Assembly: GCA_029262415.1 (NCBI GenBank)
Contig: JAJCZL010000067.1
Span: 62,001-126,000, forward strand
Length of the DNA: 64,000 nucleotides
Reading direction: 5' to 3'
Origin: Deltaproteobacteria bacterium
Lineage (GTDB): Bacteria > Desulfobacterota > Binatia > UBA1149 > JAJCZL01
Part shown: piece by piece, positions 7,764 to 16,452 of the stretch
Layout of the letters: the number at the start of each line of letters is the position of its first letter
How positions within the stretch are numbered: the first letter of the stretch is position 1
Position numbers and translations under genes: made by a program
Notes under the pieces: model-generated
The model's database searches: none
What the model was told of the DNA's origin: nothing
What the model saw: the letters and a program-made list of their open reading frames with translations, nothing else

Positions 7764-9125
7764 ATGCAAAACACGGTCCTTTTTTCGGCTCTCCTGGCTT
7801 TTGGCCTCGCCTGCTCGGGTTGCTCCACCTATTTCACGCTGAACCAGCCACTCGAGTCTTGGGACAAGGCCAGCGGTTACAGGAGTTCGCGGCGCTGGTC
7901 AGCCGAGCGATCAGATGAGCTGCTGCTCGTTTTGGCCTTCTCGGGCGGAGGCACGCGGGCCAGCGCATTCGCCTACGGCGTTCTCGAACAACTCGCCGAC
8001 ACCGAGATCGTAATTGGGGGCAAACGCCGCCGCCTACTCGACGAGGTCGATCACATCTCCGCGGTATCAGGCGGCAGCTTCACCGCGGCGTATTACGGAT
8101 TGTATGGCGATCGTATCTTCGAGGATTACGAATCTCGCTTTCTCGACCGCGACGTACAGACCAAGCTTTTGCTGAAACTCATGGCCCCGTGGAACTGGGT
8201 CCGGATGGCGTCCCCTTACTACGAGCGTGGAGACCTCGCCGCCGAGGCGTACAATGAATACCTGTTCGAAGACGCGACATACGCAGACATGATCGCTAGC
8301 CTCGGCCCCTTTATACAAATAAACGCGACCGACATCGCAACCGGCCATCCGTTTTCGTTCATCCAGGAGCAGTTCGACTTTCTGTGTTCAGACCTCGCTA
8401 GCTACCCGGTCGCACGCGCAGTTGCGGCATCCTCCGCCGTCCCCGGCGTGTTCACACCGCTTACGCTCAGGAACTTTGCAGGCAAGTGTGGCTTTGCGGC
8501 ACCCGCCTGGATCGACGAGGAGATGCGAACACCCGATGCTTTCAGCCGCGCCTATGTGAACGCGGCCAACTTAAGATCGTACCTCGACGCAGACCGTCGC
8601 CGTTACATTCGTGTCGTCGACGGCGGCATCTCCGACAATCTAGGTGTACGCGGGCCATTTGAATCGCAAGTCCTGAGCGATCCACGACAGCCGCGGCGTC
8701 CCGAGATCGTCGGCAATCTACGCAACATCGTCTTGGTTCTCGTCAACGCGGCAACGACGCCGGAGGCTGCATGGGAGAACAGCGACGTCTCGATGACGTT
8801 GAGTGCCGTTCTCCAAGACGCAACCACAGTGCAGATCAATCGTTACAGCCTGGAGACTATGGAGTTGCTGCGGAGTAACTTCGAAGCCTGGAACCGGACG
8901 GCGAGCCGGTGGAAGAGCCCGGCGCAATTTCATCTCGTTGAAGTAGATTTCACTAAGCTGTCATCAGCGGAGGAGCGCGCCTACATCAACAAACTACCCA
9001 CCAGCTTCACCCTCGGCGAGGGGGCCGTTGACCGGCTGCGCGCGGCTGCGCGCGGCCTGCTCGCAGAATCGCCTCCTTACCTCCGCTTTCTGCAATCGGT
9101 GCAGGGCGGAGAAATCACCCCGTGA
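7764..9125 (+). CDS. Patatin-like phospholipase, probable lipoprotein
   Basis: 453 residues. The N-terminus is a short signal peptide ending in LACSGC, with Cys17 or Cys20 as candidate lipidation site, so the protein should be envelope-anchored. The patatin catalytic parts are SGGGTRA (60-66, oxyanion hole), ISAVSGGS with nucleophile Ser102, and VVDGGISDN with Asp286, giving a Ser-Asp dyad lipid acyl hydrolase. The first Gly of the usual GxSxG is Ala here, as in related lipoprotein patatins. It ends in a GTGA overlap with the DUF748 gene, implying coupled translation, and is divergent from the CPBP/STING pair. The lipoprotein signal argues against a cytosolic CapV-type CBASS effector. Confidence 0.87.
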   Translation: MQNTVLFSALLAFGLACSGCSTYFTLNQPLESWDKASGYRSSRRWSAERSDELLLVLAFSGGGTRASAFAYGVLEQLADTEIVIGGKRRRLLDEVDHISAVSGGSFTAAYYGLYGDRIFEDYESRFLDRDVQTKLLLKLMAPWNWVRMASPYYERGDLAAEAYNEYLFEDATYADMIASLGPFIQINATDIATGHPFSFIQEQFDFLCSDLASYPVARAVAASSAVPGVFTPLTLRNFAGKCGFAAPAWIDEEMRTPDAFSRAYVNAANLRSYLDADRRRYIRVVDGGISDNLGVRGPFESQVLSDPRQPRRPEIVGNLRNIVLVLVNAATTPEAAWENSDVSMTLSAVLQDATTVQINRYSLETMELLRSNFEAWNRTASRWKSPAQFHLVEVDFTKLSSAEERAYINKLPTSFTLGEGAVDRLRAAARGLLAESPPYLRFLQSVQGGEITP

Positions 9126-12100
9126 ACGAGAAGCCGGCTCCACCCCGGCGTTCACTCGCAGGCATCCTGCTGTCGTTGCGGCCGCCGAGCATTGCAACGC
9201 TTCGCGGGCTGTCACGACCGAAGAAAATCGCCGCAGGGATGGCGATGTTAGTCACCGTTTACGCCCTGTTTGGTTTCCTCGCTCTGCCGTCGATCGTACG
9301 CGGCCGTATCAACGCGTACATCAGCGAAACACTCGGACGTCCGGGTGAGCTGGCCGAGCTTCGCTTTAACCCGTTCGCATTGTCCATTCGCGCGAACCGA
9401 CTCTCGATTTCCCAAGCAGACGGTAACCCACTGGCAGGCTTCAAAGAGCTTCGCGTGAACTTCCAGCTGTCGTCCTTGTACCGTCGCGCGTTCACCTTCG
9501 AGGAACTGGCGGTCGTCGAGCCATACGTACACATCAAGGTTCTGGCCGACGGCACGCTGAACACCTCGACGCTGTTCGCAACCGATCAACAAGAGACGCC
9601 GGAGAAGCAACCTGATGTTGCTGCCGAGCCGATTCCGTTGATTATTGGGCGTCTATCGATCGAGGGTGGTCGGCTCGCGTTTCGCGACGAATCGATTCCG
9701 ACTCCGTACGATGCCGTCCTCGCGCCCGTAGACGTGACACTCGACGGCTTCTCAACCAACCGCGAAAGCGAAGGTGCCCCTTATGCGTTCACCGCGACGA
9801 CTGGGCATGGCGAGAAGCTCGAGTGGGAGGGCGACCTTACTTCCAACCCGCTGCGCTCAGAGGGACGTTTCAAGATTACCGGGGTACGTGCGCGCACCCT
9901 TTGGGAGTACGCGCGCCACAATCTTCGTTTCGAGCCGACCGGCGGCACAATCGATGTTTCGGCCGACTACACACTGGATGGCGCGAACGAAAACATCGGC
10001 CTGACACTTCACGACGGAGCAATGTCGGTTCGCGAGCTGCAGATCGGACCCAAGGTTTACGCGGGGAACACACGACCAACCGTCATCAGCGTTCCGGACT
10101 TTCACGTGCGCGAAACGCGCATGGATCTACGCGCGCGATCGGTGACTCTGGGATCCGTCACCACCATGGGAGGTACCATCCGCATCGCCCTGGACCGCGA
10201 CGGAACGGCCAACCTGGTACAGCTGTTCTCGGCCGCAGAAGCCGGGCCCGTGGAAAACGGCATACCGGTCCGCGAAGATGCAGCCGCGCCGGTGCGCCAA
10301 CAGCTAGCGACGAGTGGTACTGATGCGCCTCCCTGGACGATCGTCGTCGAGGAGGCCAAGGCGGAGAACTACTACGTTTCGTTCCTCGACTTGTCGGGTT
10401 CGCCTCCCGTCGAAGTGATATTCAAGCCGCTAGGTATCACCGTTACCGGATATACCAGCGCGCCCCCTTCTCCCTTCCACGTTCGTGTTGACACCGGGTT
10501 AGGCGAAGACGGCAAGCTCTCGGTCGAGGGTGACGGCACGCTCGCGCCGCTTCGCGCCGACATCGACGTCGACCTCGAGGGTTTGTCGTTGCCGGCCCTC
10601 GGGGGTTACGTCGGACGCGCTGCGGTCGTTAGCATCAAATCCGGAAGCGCCGGTCTCAAAGGAAAGCTTGCGTACCGCGCCAAGCCGGAGGCCAGCGAAG
10701 CCGAGGTCAACTACCGCGGCTCGCTCTCCGTCGACGGCCTCCACACCAAGGACAACACGTTGCACGAGACCTTCCTGCGCTTAGAACATCTGGCGCTTTC
10801 AGGCATCGATCTGCGATTTGAGCCGACCTCGATCATCGTCGATCGTGCCGAAGTCGCGGGGGCACGCGTACGAACCATCGTCGACCATGAAGGCGTGCGC
10901 AACATTGATCGAATTTTCGTGACTACCGAGGTGGCTCCCGACACCGAAGCAATCGAGACGGAGGCGCCGACGGCGACTGGCGATGCCGGCGCCGTCATCC
11001 CCGTACGCATCGGCACGATCACGCTCGAAGACAGCGGCGCCGACTACACCGACCTATCGCTCGACCCGGTGTTTACCACCGGCCTCGAGGCGCTGTCAGG
11101 AACCGTCACCGGGCTCTCCTCCGAGCAAACCGCGCGCGCCAAGGTCGCGCTGAGCGGAACTCTTAACAGATACGCCTCGGTGAGGATCGACGGTAGCGTG
11201 AACCCCTTGGCCACCGACGCCTATACCGACTTGCGCATCAGCGCCAAGAACGTCGGCATGACGGCCTTCGCCCCTTATTCCGGTAAGTTCCTCGGCTACT
11301 TGATCGACAAAGGGAAACTCTTCCTCGACATTTCCTACAAAGTTGAAAAAGGGCGGCTAACCGCACGAAATCAGATTCGTATGGATCAACTCTCGTTTGG
11401 CGACCGAACCGAGAGCAGTGAAGCGACTAACCTACCGGTAGCCCTGGCATTGGCACTGCTTAAGAACCCGGCCGGAGAGATCAATATCGATCTGCCGATG
11501 CGAGGCGACACCAACGATCCTGAGTTTTCTTACGGTAAGCTCATCATTGGCACCTTTCTCAACCTGATCACCAAAATCGTTACATCACCGTTCTCGATCA
11601 TCGGCGGTCTTATACCTGACCTGTCCGGTGACGCGCTGAAATTCGTAGCATTCGACGCCGGATCGGCCGCTCTCGGCGAGAGCTCCGCCAGCAAGCTCGA
11701 CAAACTCGCAGGTGCGTTAAAGAAGCGTCCCGCGTTAAGGCTAGAAGTGCGTGGCGAAGCCTTGCAAGGCTACGACGGCCGCGCCCTACGTGCGTTGAGT
11801 GTCGACCGCCGTTTGAAGATCGCCAGCCTCGGCCGTAACTACGACCCCTCGATGGGACATAAAGAGGTCGACGCAGTCTCGCTGAGCGAACGCGACGTCG
11901 CGAAGTACACGGAACGGCTCTACGAAGAGACCTTCGACGAAAGCCGGCGTGGCGCACGCAGCCGGTTGCGCGTGCAGTGGGAAGCCGAAGGCCTCGGGCG
12001 CCCCGACGACGAAGACGACCGCGTCCGAGCACACATGAGAGCCCGTTTGCTCGCGGCCGAACCCGTCGGCGAATCCAGCCTTAGTACGCTTGCGCAGGCG

Positions 12101-12235
12101 CGAAGCCGTGCAGTCCAAGACCGGCTGCTCGGCGCAGGGATCGAGCCCGATCGGGTGTTCCTTGAAGGATCCGAGATCGATCCCGACGAGAGCGCTACCA
12201 CCCCCAAGGTCCACCTGAACCTCGCCGGCGGCTAA
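9122..12235 (+). CDS. DUF748 / AsmA-like envelope protein
   Basis: 1037 residues. A cytoplasmic start (proline/arginine-rich) and one transmembrane helix at about 40-58 precede a long beta-rich periplasmic region. DUF748 blocks are clear: a start resembling AsmA (GRINAYISETLGR..ELAELRFNPFALSIRANRLSI), repeats of the type VDRAEVAGARVR, and the terminal YSGKFLGYLIDKGKLFLDISYKVEKGRL ... QLSFGDR. The last 200 residues resemble an OmpA-like 'ASKLDKLAGALKKRPALRLEVRG' module followed by 'VQDRLLGAGIEPDRVFLEG'. AsmA-like proteins span the periplasm and are linked to lipid transport or outer-membrane assembly. Its coupling to a patatin lipoprotein suggests a joint role in outer-membrane lipid handling. 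Confidence 0.85.
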   Translation: MNEKPAPPRRSLAGILLSLRPPSIATLRGLSRPKKIAAGMAMLVTVYALFGFLALPSIVRGRINAYISETLGRPGELAELRFNPFALSIRANRLSISQADGNPLAGFKELRVNFQLSSLYRRAFTFEELAVVEPYVHIKVLADGTLNTSTLFATDQQETPEKQPDVAAEPIPLIIGRLSIEGGRLAFRDESIPTPYDAVLAPVDVTLDGFSTNRESEGAPYAFTATTGHGEKLEWEGDLTSNPLRSEGRFKITGVRARTLWEYARHNLRFEPTGGTIDVSADYTLDGANENIGLTLHDGAMSVRELQIGPKVYAGNTRPTVISVPDFHVRETRMDLRARSVTLGSVTTMGGTIRIALDRDGTANLVQLFSAAEAGPVENGIPVREDAAAPVRQQLATSGTDAPPWTIVVEEAKAENYYVSFLDLSGSPPVEVIFKPLGITVTGYTSAPPSPFHVRVDTGLGEDGKLSVEGDGTLAPLRADIDVDLEGLSLPALGGYVGRAAVVSIKSGSAGLKGKLAYRAKPEASEAEVNYRGSLSVDGLHTKDNTLHETFLRLEHLALSGIDLRFEPTSIIVDRAEVAGARVRTIVDHEGVRNIDRIFVTTEVAPDTEAIETEAPTATGDAGAVIPVRIGTITLEDSGADYTDLSLDPVFTTGLEALSGTVTGLSSEQTARAKVALSGTLNRYASVRIDGSVNPLATDAYTDLRISAKNVGMTAFAPYSGKFLGYLIDKGKLFLDISYKVEKGRLTARNQIRMDQLSFGDRTESSEATNLPVALALALLKNPAGEINIDLPMRGDTNDPEFSYGKLIIGTFLNLITKIVTSPFSIIGGLIPDLSGDALKFVAFDAGSAALGESSASKLDKLAGALKKRPALRLEVRGEALQGYDGRALRALSVDRRLKIASLGRNYDPSMGHKEVDAVSLSERDVAKYTERLYEETFDESRRGARSRLRVQWEAEGLGRPDDEDDRVRAHMRARLLAAEPVGESSLSTLAQARSRAVQDRLLGAGIEPDRVFLEGSEIDPDESATTPKVHLNLAGG

Positions 12236-12240
12236 GCCGG

Positions 12241-13647
12241 CTACTGCCTTGCGACGTTCAGCGTCTGGATCTGCGTGAAGCCCATCAGGCCCCACGGGCC
12301 GTTCTCGACGCCGATACCCGAGTGCTTGAATCCCCCGAACGGCAGGTGCGGCACGATAGCCAAGTGTTGGTTGACCCATGCCGTGCCGCATTCCAGTCGT
12401 GACGCGACCGAAGCTCCACGGTCGGTGTCGGCTCCCCACACCGAGCCCGAGAGCCCGAAGCTCGAACGGTTGGCGCGTTCGATCGCTTCCTCGACGTCGC
12501 TGTACGGCATCACGGGAAGCGCCGGACCGAACTGTTCCTCGTCAACGATTCGGGTGCCTTCTTCGACACCGGTCAGAATGGTCGGCTTGAAGAAATAGCC
12601 CGCGCCTCCCACCGGCTCACCACCCGCAAGTACCTTCGCACCGGATCTGCGCGCATCCGCAACCAGTTCTCCGACGCGGTCGAACTGCGGCCGGTTGTTG
12701 AGAGGTCCTATCAACACTCCCTCTTCAAAGCCGTCGCCAACCTTCACCGACGATGCGATCTCGGCCATGCGCGAAGCTATACGCGTATGCATGTCCTTGG
12801 GGACGTATGCACGCTTAACCGCGCTACAGATCTGACCGCAGTTCGCGAACGCGCTCCAAAAGAGCTTCTCAGCCGTCGCCTCGGGATCAACGTCGTCCAA
12901 CACGATGGCCGCATCATTGCCGCCCAGCTCCAGCGTCACGCGCTTGAGATCGGCTGCAGCCGAGGCTGCGACGTGTTTGCCGGTCGCCGTTGAGCCGGTA
13001 AACGAGATCTTGCGGACTGCCGGATGCGAGGTCATCCACGCGCCGAGCTCGTTACCGCCGGAGACGACGTTGAACACACCTGTCGGCAGCACATCGCGCA
13101 ACGCTTCGCCGAGCGCGAGCGTGGTGACGGGGGTAAACGGGGATGGCTTGAGCACCACAGTGTTACCGGCGAGAAGCGCAGGCGCGAGCTTCCACACGGC
13201 CAGTAGGACGGGGAAATTCCACGGCGTAATCGCCGCGACGACGCCGAGCGGGCGGCGATGAACCTCTACCCGCGCCGTCGCATCGTCCTGAACGACCTCG
13301 ACCGGGATGTCCAGGGTCGACGTGTAGTCGAGCCATGCCGCCGAACCCATAATCTCTTCGGTGGCTGCGGCGAGCGGCTTGCCTTGCTCAAGCGTGAGCA
13401 GTCGCGCCAATTCGCCCGCTTTCTCACGTATGCGCTCCGCGCTCGCCTTCAGAGCGCGTCGACGTGGAACTTCGTCGCTACGCCAAGTGATGAAAGCATC
13501 GGACGCCGACGCCATCGCCGCATCGAGTTGTTCTCTGCTGCAATCGGGAACCCGTGCGAACTCCGTGGCCGTTGCCGGGTTGATCACTGCAAGTGTGTTC
13601 GCCGCGGTCTCCGCGCGTCCTGCTATGGTCATCTGCTGTTCGAGCAT
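12241..13647 (-). CDS. NAD(P)-dependent aldehyde dehydrogenase
   Basis: 468 residues from an ATG at 13647, which has AGGAGA six bases upstream; an in-frame ATG at 13665 is less likely. It oxidises an aldehyde to its acid. ITPWNFP carries the catalytic Asn144, FTGSTATGK (about 216-224) binds the cofactor, LELGG holds the general-base Glu240, and NCGQIC ends in the nucleophile Cys274. The closest groups by eye are the succinate-semialdehyde/aminobutyraldehyde/medium-chain aldehyde dehydrogenases. The neighbouring genes do not reveal the substrate. Confidence 0.92.
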   Translation of the reverse strand: MLEQQMTIAGRAETAANTLAVINPATATEFARVPDCSREQLDAAMASASDAFITWRSDEVPRRRALKASAERIREKAGELARLLTLEQGKPLAAATEEIMGSAAWLDYTSTLDIPVEVVQDDATARVEVHRRPLGVVAAITPWNFPVLLAVWKLAPALLAGNTVVLKPSPFTPVTTLALGEALRDVLPTGVFNVVSGGNELGAWMTSHPAVRKISFTGSTATGKHVAASAAADLKRVTLELGGNDAAIVLDDVDPEATAEKLFWSAFANCGQICSAVKRAYVPKDMHTRIASRMAEIASSVKVGDGFEEGVLIGPLNNRPQFDRVGELVADARRSGAKVLAGGEPVGGAGYFFKPTILTGVEEGTRIVDEEQFGPALPVMPYSDVEEAIERANRSSFGLSGSVWGADTDRGASVASRLECGTAWVNQHLAIVPHLPFGGFKHSGIGVENGPWGLMGFTQIQTLNVARQ

Positions 13648-13732
13648 GGATCGTCTCCTGGCCATCGTTGTGCTTCTCCTGCAAACTGTAGCGCCGGACA
13701 GCGCTATAGCAACGATAACCTGGCAACCCGGT

Positions 13733-14860
13733 TCAGAACAGGGGATAGACCGCCGCGGCGCTCAGGGCTGCGAACGGAAGCGTGACCAGCCATGAGAGAG
13801 CGATAGCCGCAATCATCCGTGGGTTGCCGCGGCCGGTCGCCGCGCCGATCCCGAACAGACTGCCAACCGATACGTGAGTGGTCGAAACCGGCACTCCCAT
13901 GCGTGAAGCACCGATGACCAAGAACGCGGTCGCCAGGTTCGCCGCAAGGCCCTGCCCGGGGTTCATCTTCGTGATCCTATGACCCATCGTGTGCGCCACC
14001 CGGCGTGCAGCGGTGAGTCCGCCGATGGCCATAGCGAGAGCAGCACCGCCGAGTCCGATTTGGACATTTAGAACCTGCACACCTAACAGCAACGCGGCAA
14101 TCTTCGGGGTATCGTTGAGCCCACGCGCGAAACCCACAAGCCCCGCGCTCAGGAAATGCATCGCGACGGCGACAGCTTCGACACGCACGCCGACGACTCG
14201 CCCTGCATAGCGCTCGCGGCAATCTCTATAGTCGCCGAGTTGTACCGCAACCGAGGGCACGATGGTCGCTCCGGCGCGCAACGCCAAGGCCGAAACGGGT
14301 TCGTGAAGCGCGGTCACGGTTTCCGTCTCACCGATGCAGACGCACAACTCTTTACCGATTCTCGTCTTTCGGCGTAACACGTGAAGAGTGACGTATACGC
14401 CCGCGCCGAGAACGACCGCGAGAACCGGGCTCAACAGCAACGGTAGTACGAAAGTCTGCGCCAACGCCCCGGTATCGATCCCGAGCGGCGATGCAACCAA
14501 GCCGGCTCCGGTGATCGCGCCGACCAGCGCATGGGTTGTCGATATCGGCAGACCCACAGATGCGGCGGCGAGTACCGTGAACCCGGCACCGGAGGCGACC
14601 GCGAATACGAACGGTAATGAACCGACGATCTCGGAAGGGACCAGACCTTTGCCTGAGAAAGCGTGCAACAGCTCGTGGGCAAACAGCAGCGAGCACAACG
14701 AACCAAGAAGTGTCGTTGCGCTCGCCCAAGCGATTGCAGTCCGGTAGCTAGCAGCGCCGCAACCCAGAAGCGTTGCGGCGCCTTTTATGTTGTCGTTCGC
14801 GCCGTTTGCGTACGCCAGAAAGACCACGGCGCAGAAAAGCACGATCTCTGCAAAGCCCAT
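13733..14860 (-). CDS. Inorganic phosphate transporter, Pit (PHO4) family
   Basis: About 375 residues from an ATG at 14860 (the frame is open to 14950, but that extension is not Pit-like). Low-affinity metal-phosphate:cation symporter of the inner membrane. The two inverted PHO4 repeats each show their signature: ANGANDNIKGAATLL near residue 20 with LPISTTHALVGAI, and GLNDTPKIAALLLG with VPVSTTHVSVGSLFGIG. A cytoplasmic loop of about 75 residues separates the halves. No PhoU-like partner gene is adjacent. It is divergent from the tetraheme gene. Confidence 0.92.
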   Translation of the reverse strand: MGFAEIVLFCAVVFLAYANGANDNIKGAATLLGCGAASYRTAIAWASATTLLGSLCSLLFAHELLHAFSGKGLVPSEIVGSLPFVFAVASGAGFTVLAAASVGLPISTTHALVGAITGAGLVASPLGIDTGALAQTFVLPLLLSPVLAVVLGAGVYVTLHVLRRKTRIGKELCVCIGETETVTALHEPVSALALRAGATIVPSVAVQLGDYRDCRERYAGRVVGVRVEAVAVAMHFLSAGLVGFARGLNDTPKIAALLLGVQVLNVQIGLGGAALAMAIGGLTAARRVAHTMGHRITKMNPGQGLAANLATAFLVIGASRMGVPVSTTHVSVGSLFGIGAATGRGNPRMIAAIALSWLVTLPFAALSAAAVYPLF

Positions 14861-15173
14861 ACTGCGTATGAACGCGCGAGTCCGACCAAAGTTACGCGCT
14901 AGGCCACAGCAAACATCGGCGCAAATCACCGGGCGTGATCGCCCCCCCACCCGAGTGAGTCCGGCCTCGGATTCGTACGGAGCGGGAACCGGGCCAACCG
15001 CCGGATTGCCGGGATTTCACAACGTTATCCAAGGTTTTGTCTGGACTTAGATCTACTCTCGCGCCTATAAATGTCGAATGTGTCGGTGCTGTCGCAACGG
15101 TGTCCGTGATGGCGCGGCGCAGTCGCCGGGCCGAACGGATTATCGCCATTCTAACACCTGACAGGGGACGCTC
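14861..15173. other. Divergent intergenic region, no gene seen
   Basis: 313 bp between the phosphate transporter and the tetraheme protein genes, which point away from each other, so both promoters should lie here. I see no convincing sigma-70 pair, operator, RNA gene or small ORF with a ribosome site. A CAGGGGA stretch a few bases before the ATG at 15174 is the probable ribosome site of the tetraheme gene. Confidence 0.5.
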
Positions 15174-16385
15174 GTGAAACGGACAGTACTAGGAACATGC
15201 TTTACCATTTTGGCGCTCTATGCCCTGGCCTACGCGCCCTCGGTCCAGGCCTACCAGTTTTACGACAACGGTGCCGGCAATGGTTGCGTACAGTGCCACA
15301 CAGGGTTTCAGGGCGGAAATCAGTCGGGCCCGCTGCATTTCGCGCACTTTTTCGAGTTAGGCGTCACCGAATGCAACGTGTGCCACCCGAGCGGGCCGGG
15401 AAGCAAGCCGGTCGAAACCTATTGGAGCGGGCCCGGTGGCGGTCTCGGCTGCGTGGGTTGTCATGGTAGAGACTACGGGGAGACCTCCCCCAACAGCGGT
15501 CTGCCGAAGGCCACCGGGTATGGACTCCGTCAGCATCATGCGAACAATGGTGTGTTCAACTGTCAGGGCTGTCACTCGGCGGGTTCACTTGGTCATCCCA
15601 ATCCGCTTCCTGTGATTCTAGACGAGAACGTGCAGCCCCCCTACTACGGCACAGCCGTAACCAGTCTGGTCAATCCATGCTTCAGCCCGCAAGAGGATAT
15701 GGCCACCGACGCCGACCTTCTCGGGCTTGACAACGACGGCGACGGCGCACCTGACTATCCGGCCGATCTCGACTGCCCGGCGACGACCACCACCAGTACG
15801 ACGACCACCACCACGCTACCGTTTGCGTGTGGGGCGTCTCCCGCGCTCGGTTGTGAAGACCCCACAAAGGGCATTCTGATGGTCAACGAGAAGAAGGCGG
15901 GCAAAGAAAAGCTGAAGGTCGTACTCAAGAAACTGAAGTCGGCGGTTACACAGGGGCAGTTCGGCGATCCGGTGTTCAGCGAGACCGATGTTGCGGTCTG
16001 CGTCTACGACGATGCGGGTACTCTGAGCGGAGAGTTCTTGGTAGAACGCGCCGTGGCTGAGCTGTGCGGAACCCCACCGAAGTGGTGTTGGACGGCTATC
16101 TCCGACAAGGGCTACAAATATGGCGATAAGGATGCAGCGGCGGACGGGATCCTGAAGATGACCTTAAAGGGCGGTAATGCGGGCAAGGGAGCGGTCGTCG
16201 TCATCGGCAAGAACAACCCCAAGAAAGGTCAAACGTCGCTCCCCACGGGAATCGCGCCGCTCCTCTTGAACAACACCCAGGCGACGGTGCAGGTATTGAC
16301 CAGCGATGCGTCCTGCTTCGGAATCACGACTACGGACGTTAAGAAAGCCGACGGTACCTCGTTCAAGGCCAGCGGCGTTCAGTAG
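15174..16385 (+). CDS. Secreted tetraheme c-type cytochrome-like protein with Thr-run linker
   Basis: 403 residues with a signal peptide (cleavage likely after VQA, residue 26). Four CxxCH heme-attachment motifs lie at residues 38-42, 67-71, 93-97 and 130-134, so four c-type hemes are expected in the first 150 residues. A threonine run (about 204-214) links this to a C-terminal domain of about 190 residues containing Lys-rich segments (KAGKEKLKVVLKK, KGYKYGDKD) and several cysteines. I associate that linker and domain type with secreted proteins of deltaproteobacterial or Binatota genomes. Likely an extracytoplasmic electron carrier; the partner is unknown. It has its own promoter region and ends at a bidirectional terminator. 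Confidence 0.8.
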   Translation: MKRTVLGTCFTILALYALAYAPSVQAYQFYDNGAGNGCVQCHTGFQGGNQSGPLHFAHFFELGVTECNVCHPSGPGSKPVETYWSGPGGGLGCVGCHGRDYGETSPNSGLPKATGYGLRQHHANNGVFNCQGCHSAGSLGHPNPLPVILDENVQPPYYGTAVTSLVNPCFSPQEDMATDADLLGLDNDGDGAPDYPADLDCPATTTTSTTTTTTLPFACGASPALGCEDPTKGILMVNEKKAGKEKLKVVLKKLKSAVTQGQFGDPVFSETDVAVCVYDDAGTLSGEFLVERAVAELCGTPPKWCWTAISDKGYKYGDKDAAADGILKMTLKGGNAGKGAVVVIGKNNPKKGQTSLPTGIAPLLLNNTQATVQVLTSDASCFGITTTDVKKADGTSFKASGVQ

Positions 16386-16406
16386 CCGTTGCGATCCAGG
16401 CAAAAT

Positions 16407-16438
16407 CTCTAGGCCGGCTGTAACCGGCCGGCCTAGAG
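16407..16438. terminator. Bidirectional terminator hairpin between convergent genes
   Basis: Perfect 11-bp stem (CTCTAGGCCGG at 16407-16417 with CCGGCCTAGAG at 16428-16438) and a 10-nt loop, between the convergent stops at 16385 and 16453. On the minus strand the stem is followed by ATTTTG, so it is best suited to end the TPR-protein transcript; it can also serve the plus strand. Confidence 0.75.
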
Positions 16439-16452
16439 CGCCGATTCTTAGT

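Noticed and set aside
7764-9125. Patatin as a CapV-type CBASS effector with the STING gene as its sensor
   Set aside because: It has a lipoprotein signal, is transcribed in the opposite direction and is coupled to a DUF748 gene; no CD-NTase is present.
15780-15820. Short ACC/ACG tandem repeat that could be a microsatellite or CRISPR-like element
   Set aside because: It is in frame and encodes the threonine linker of the tetraheme protein.
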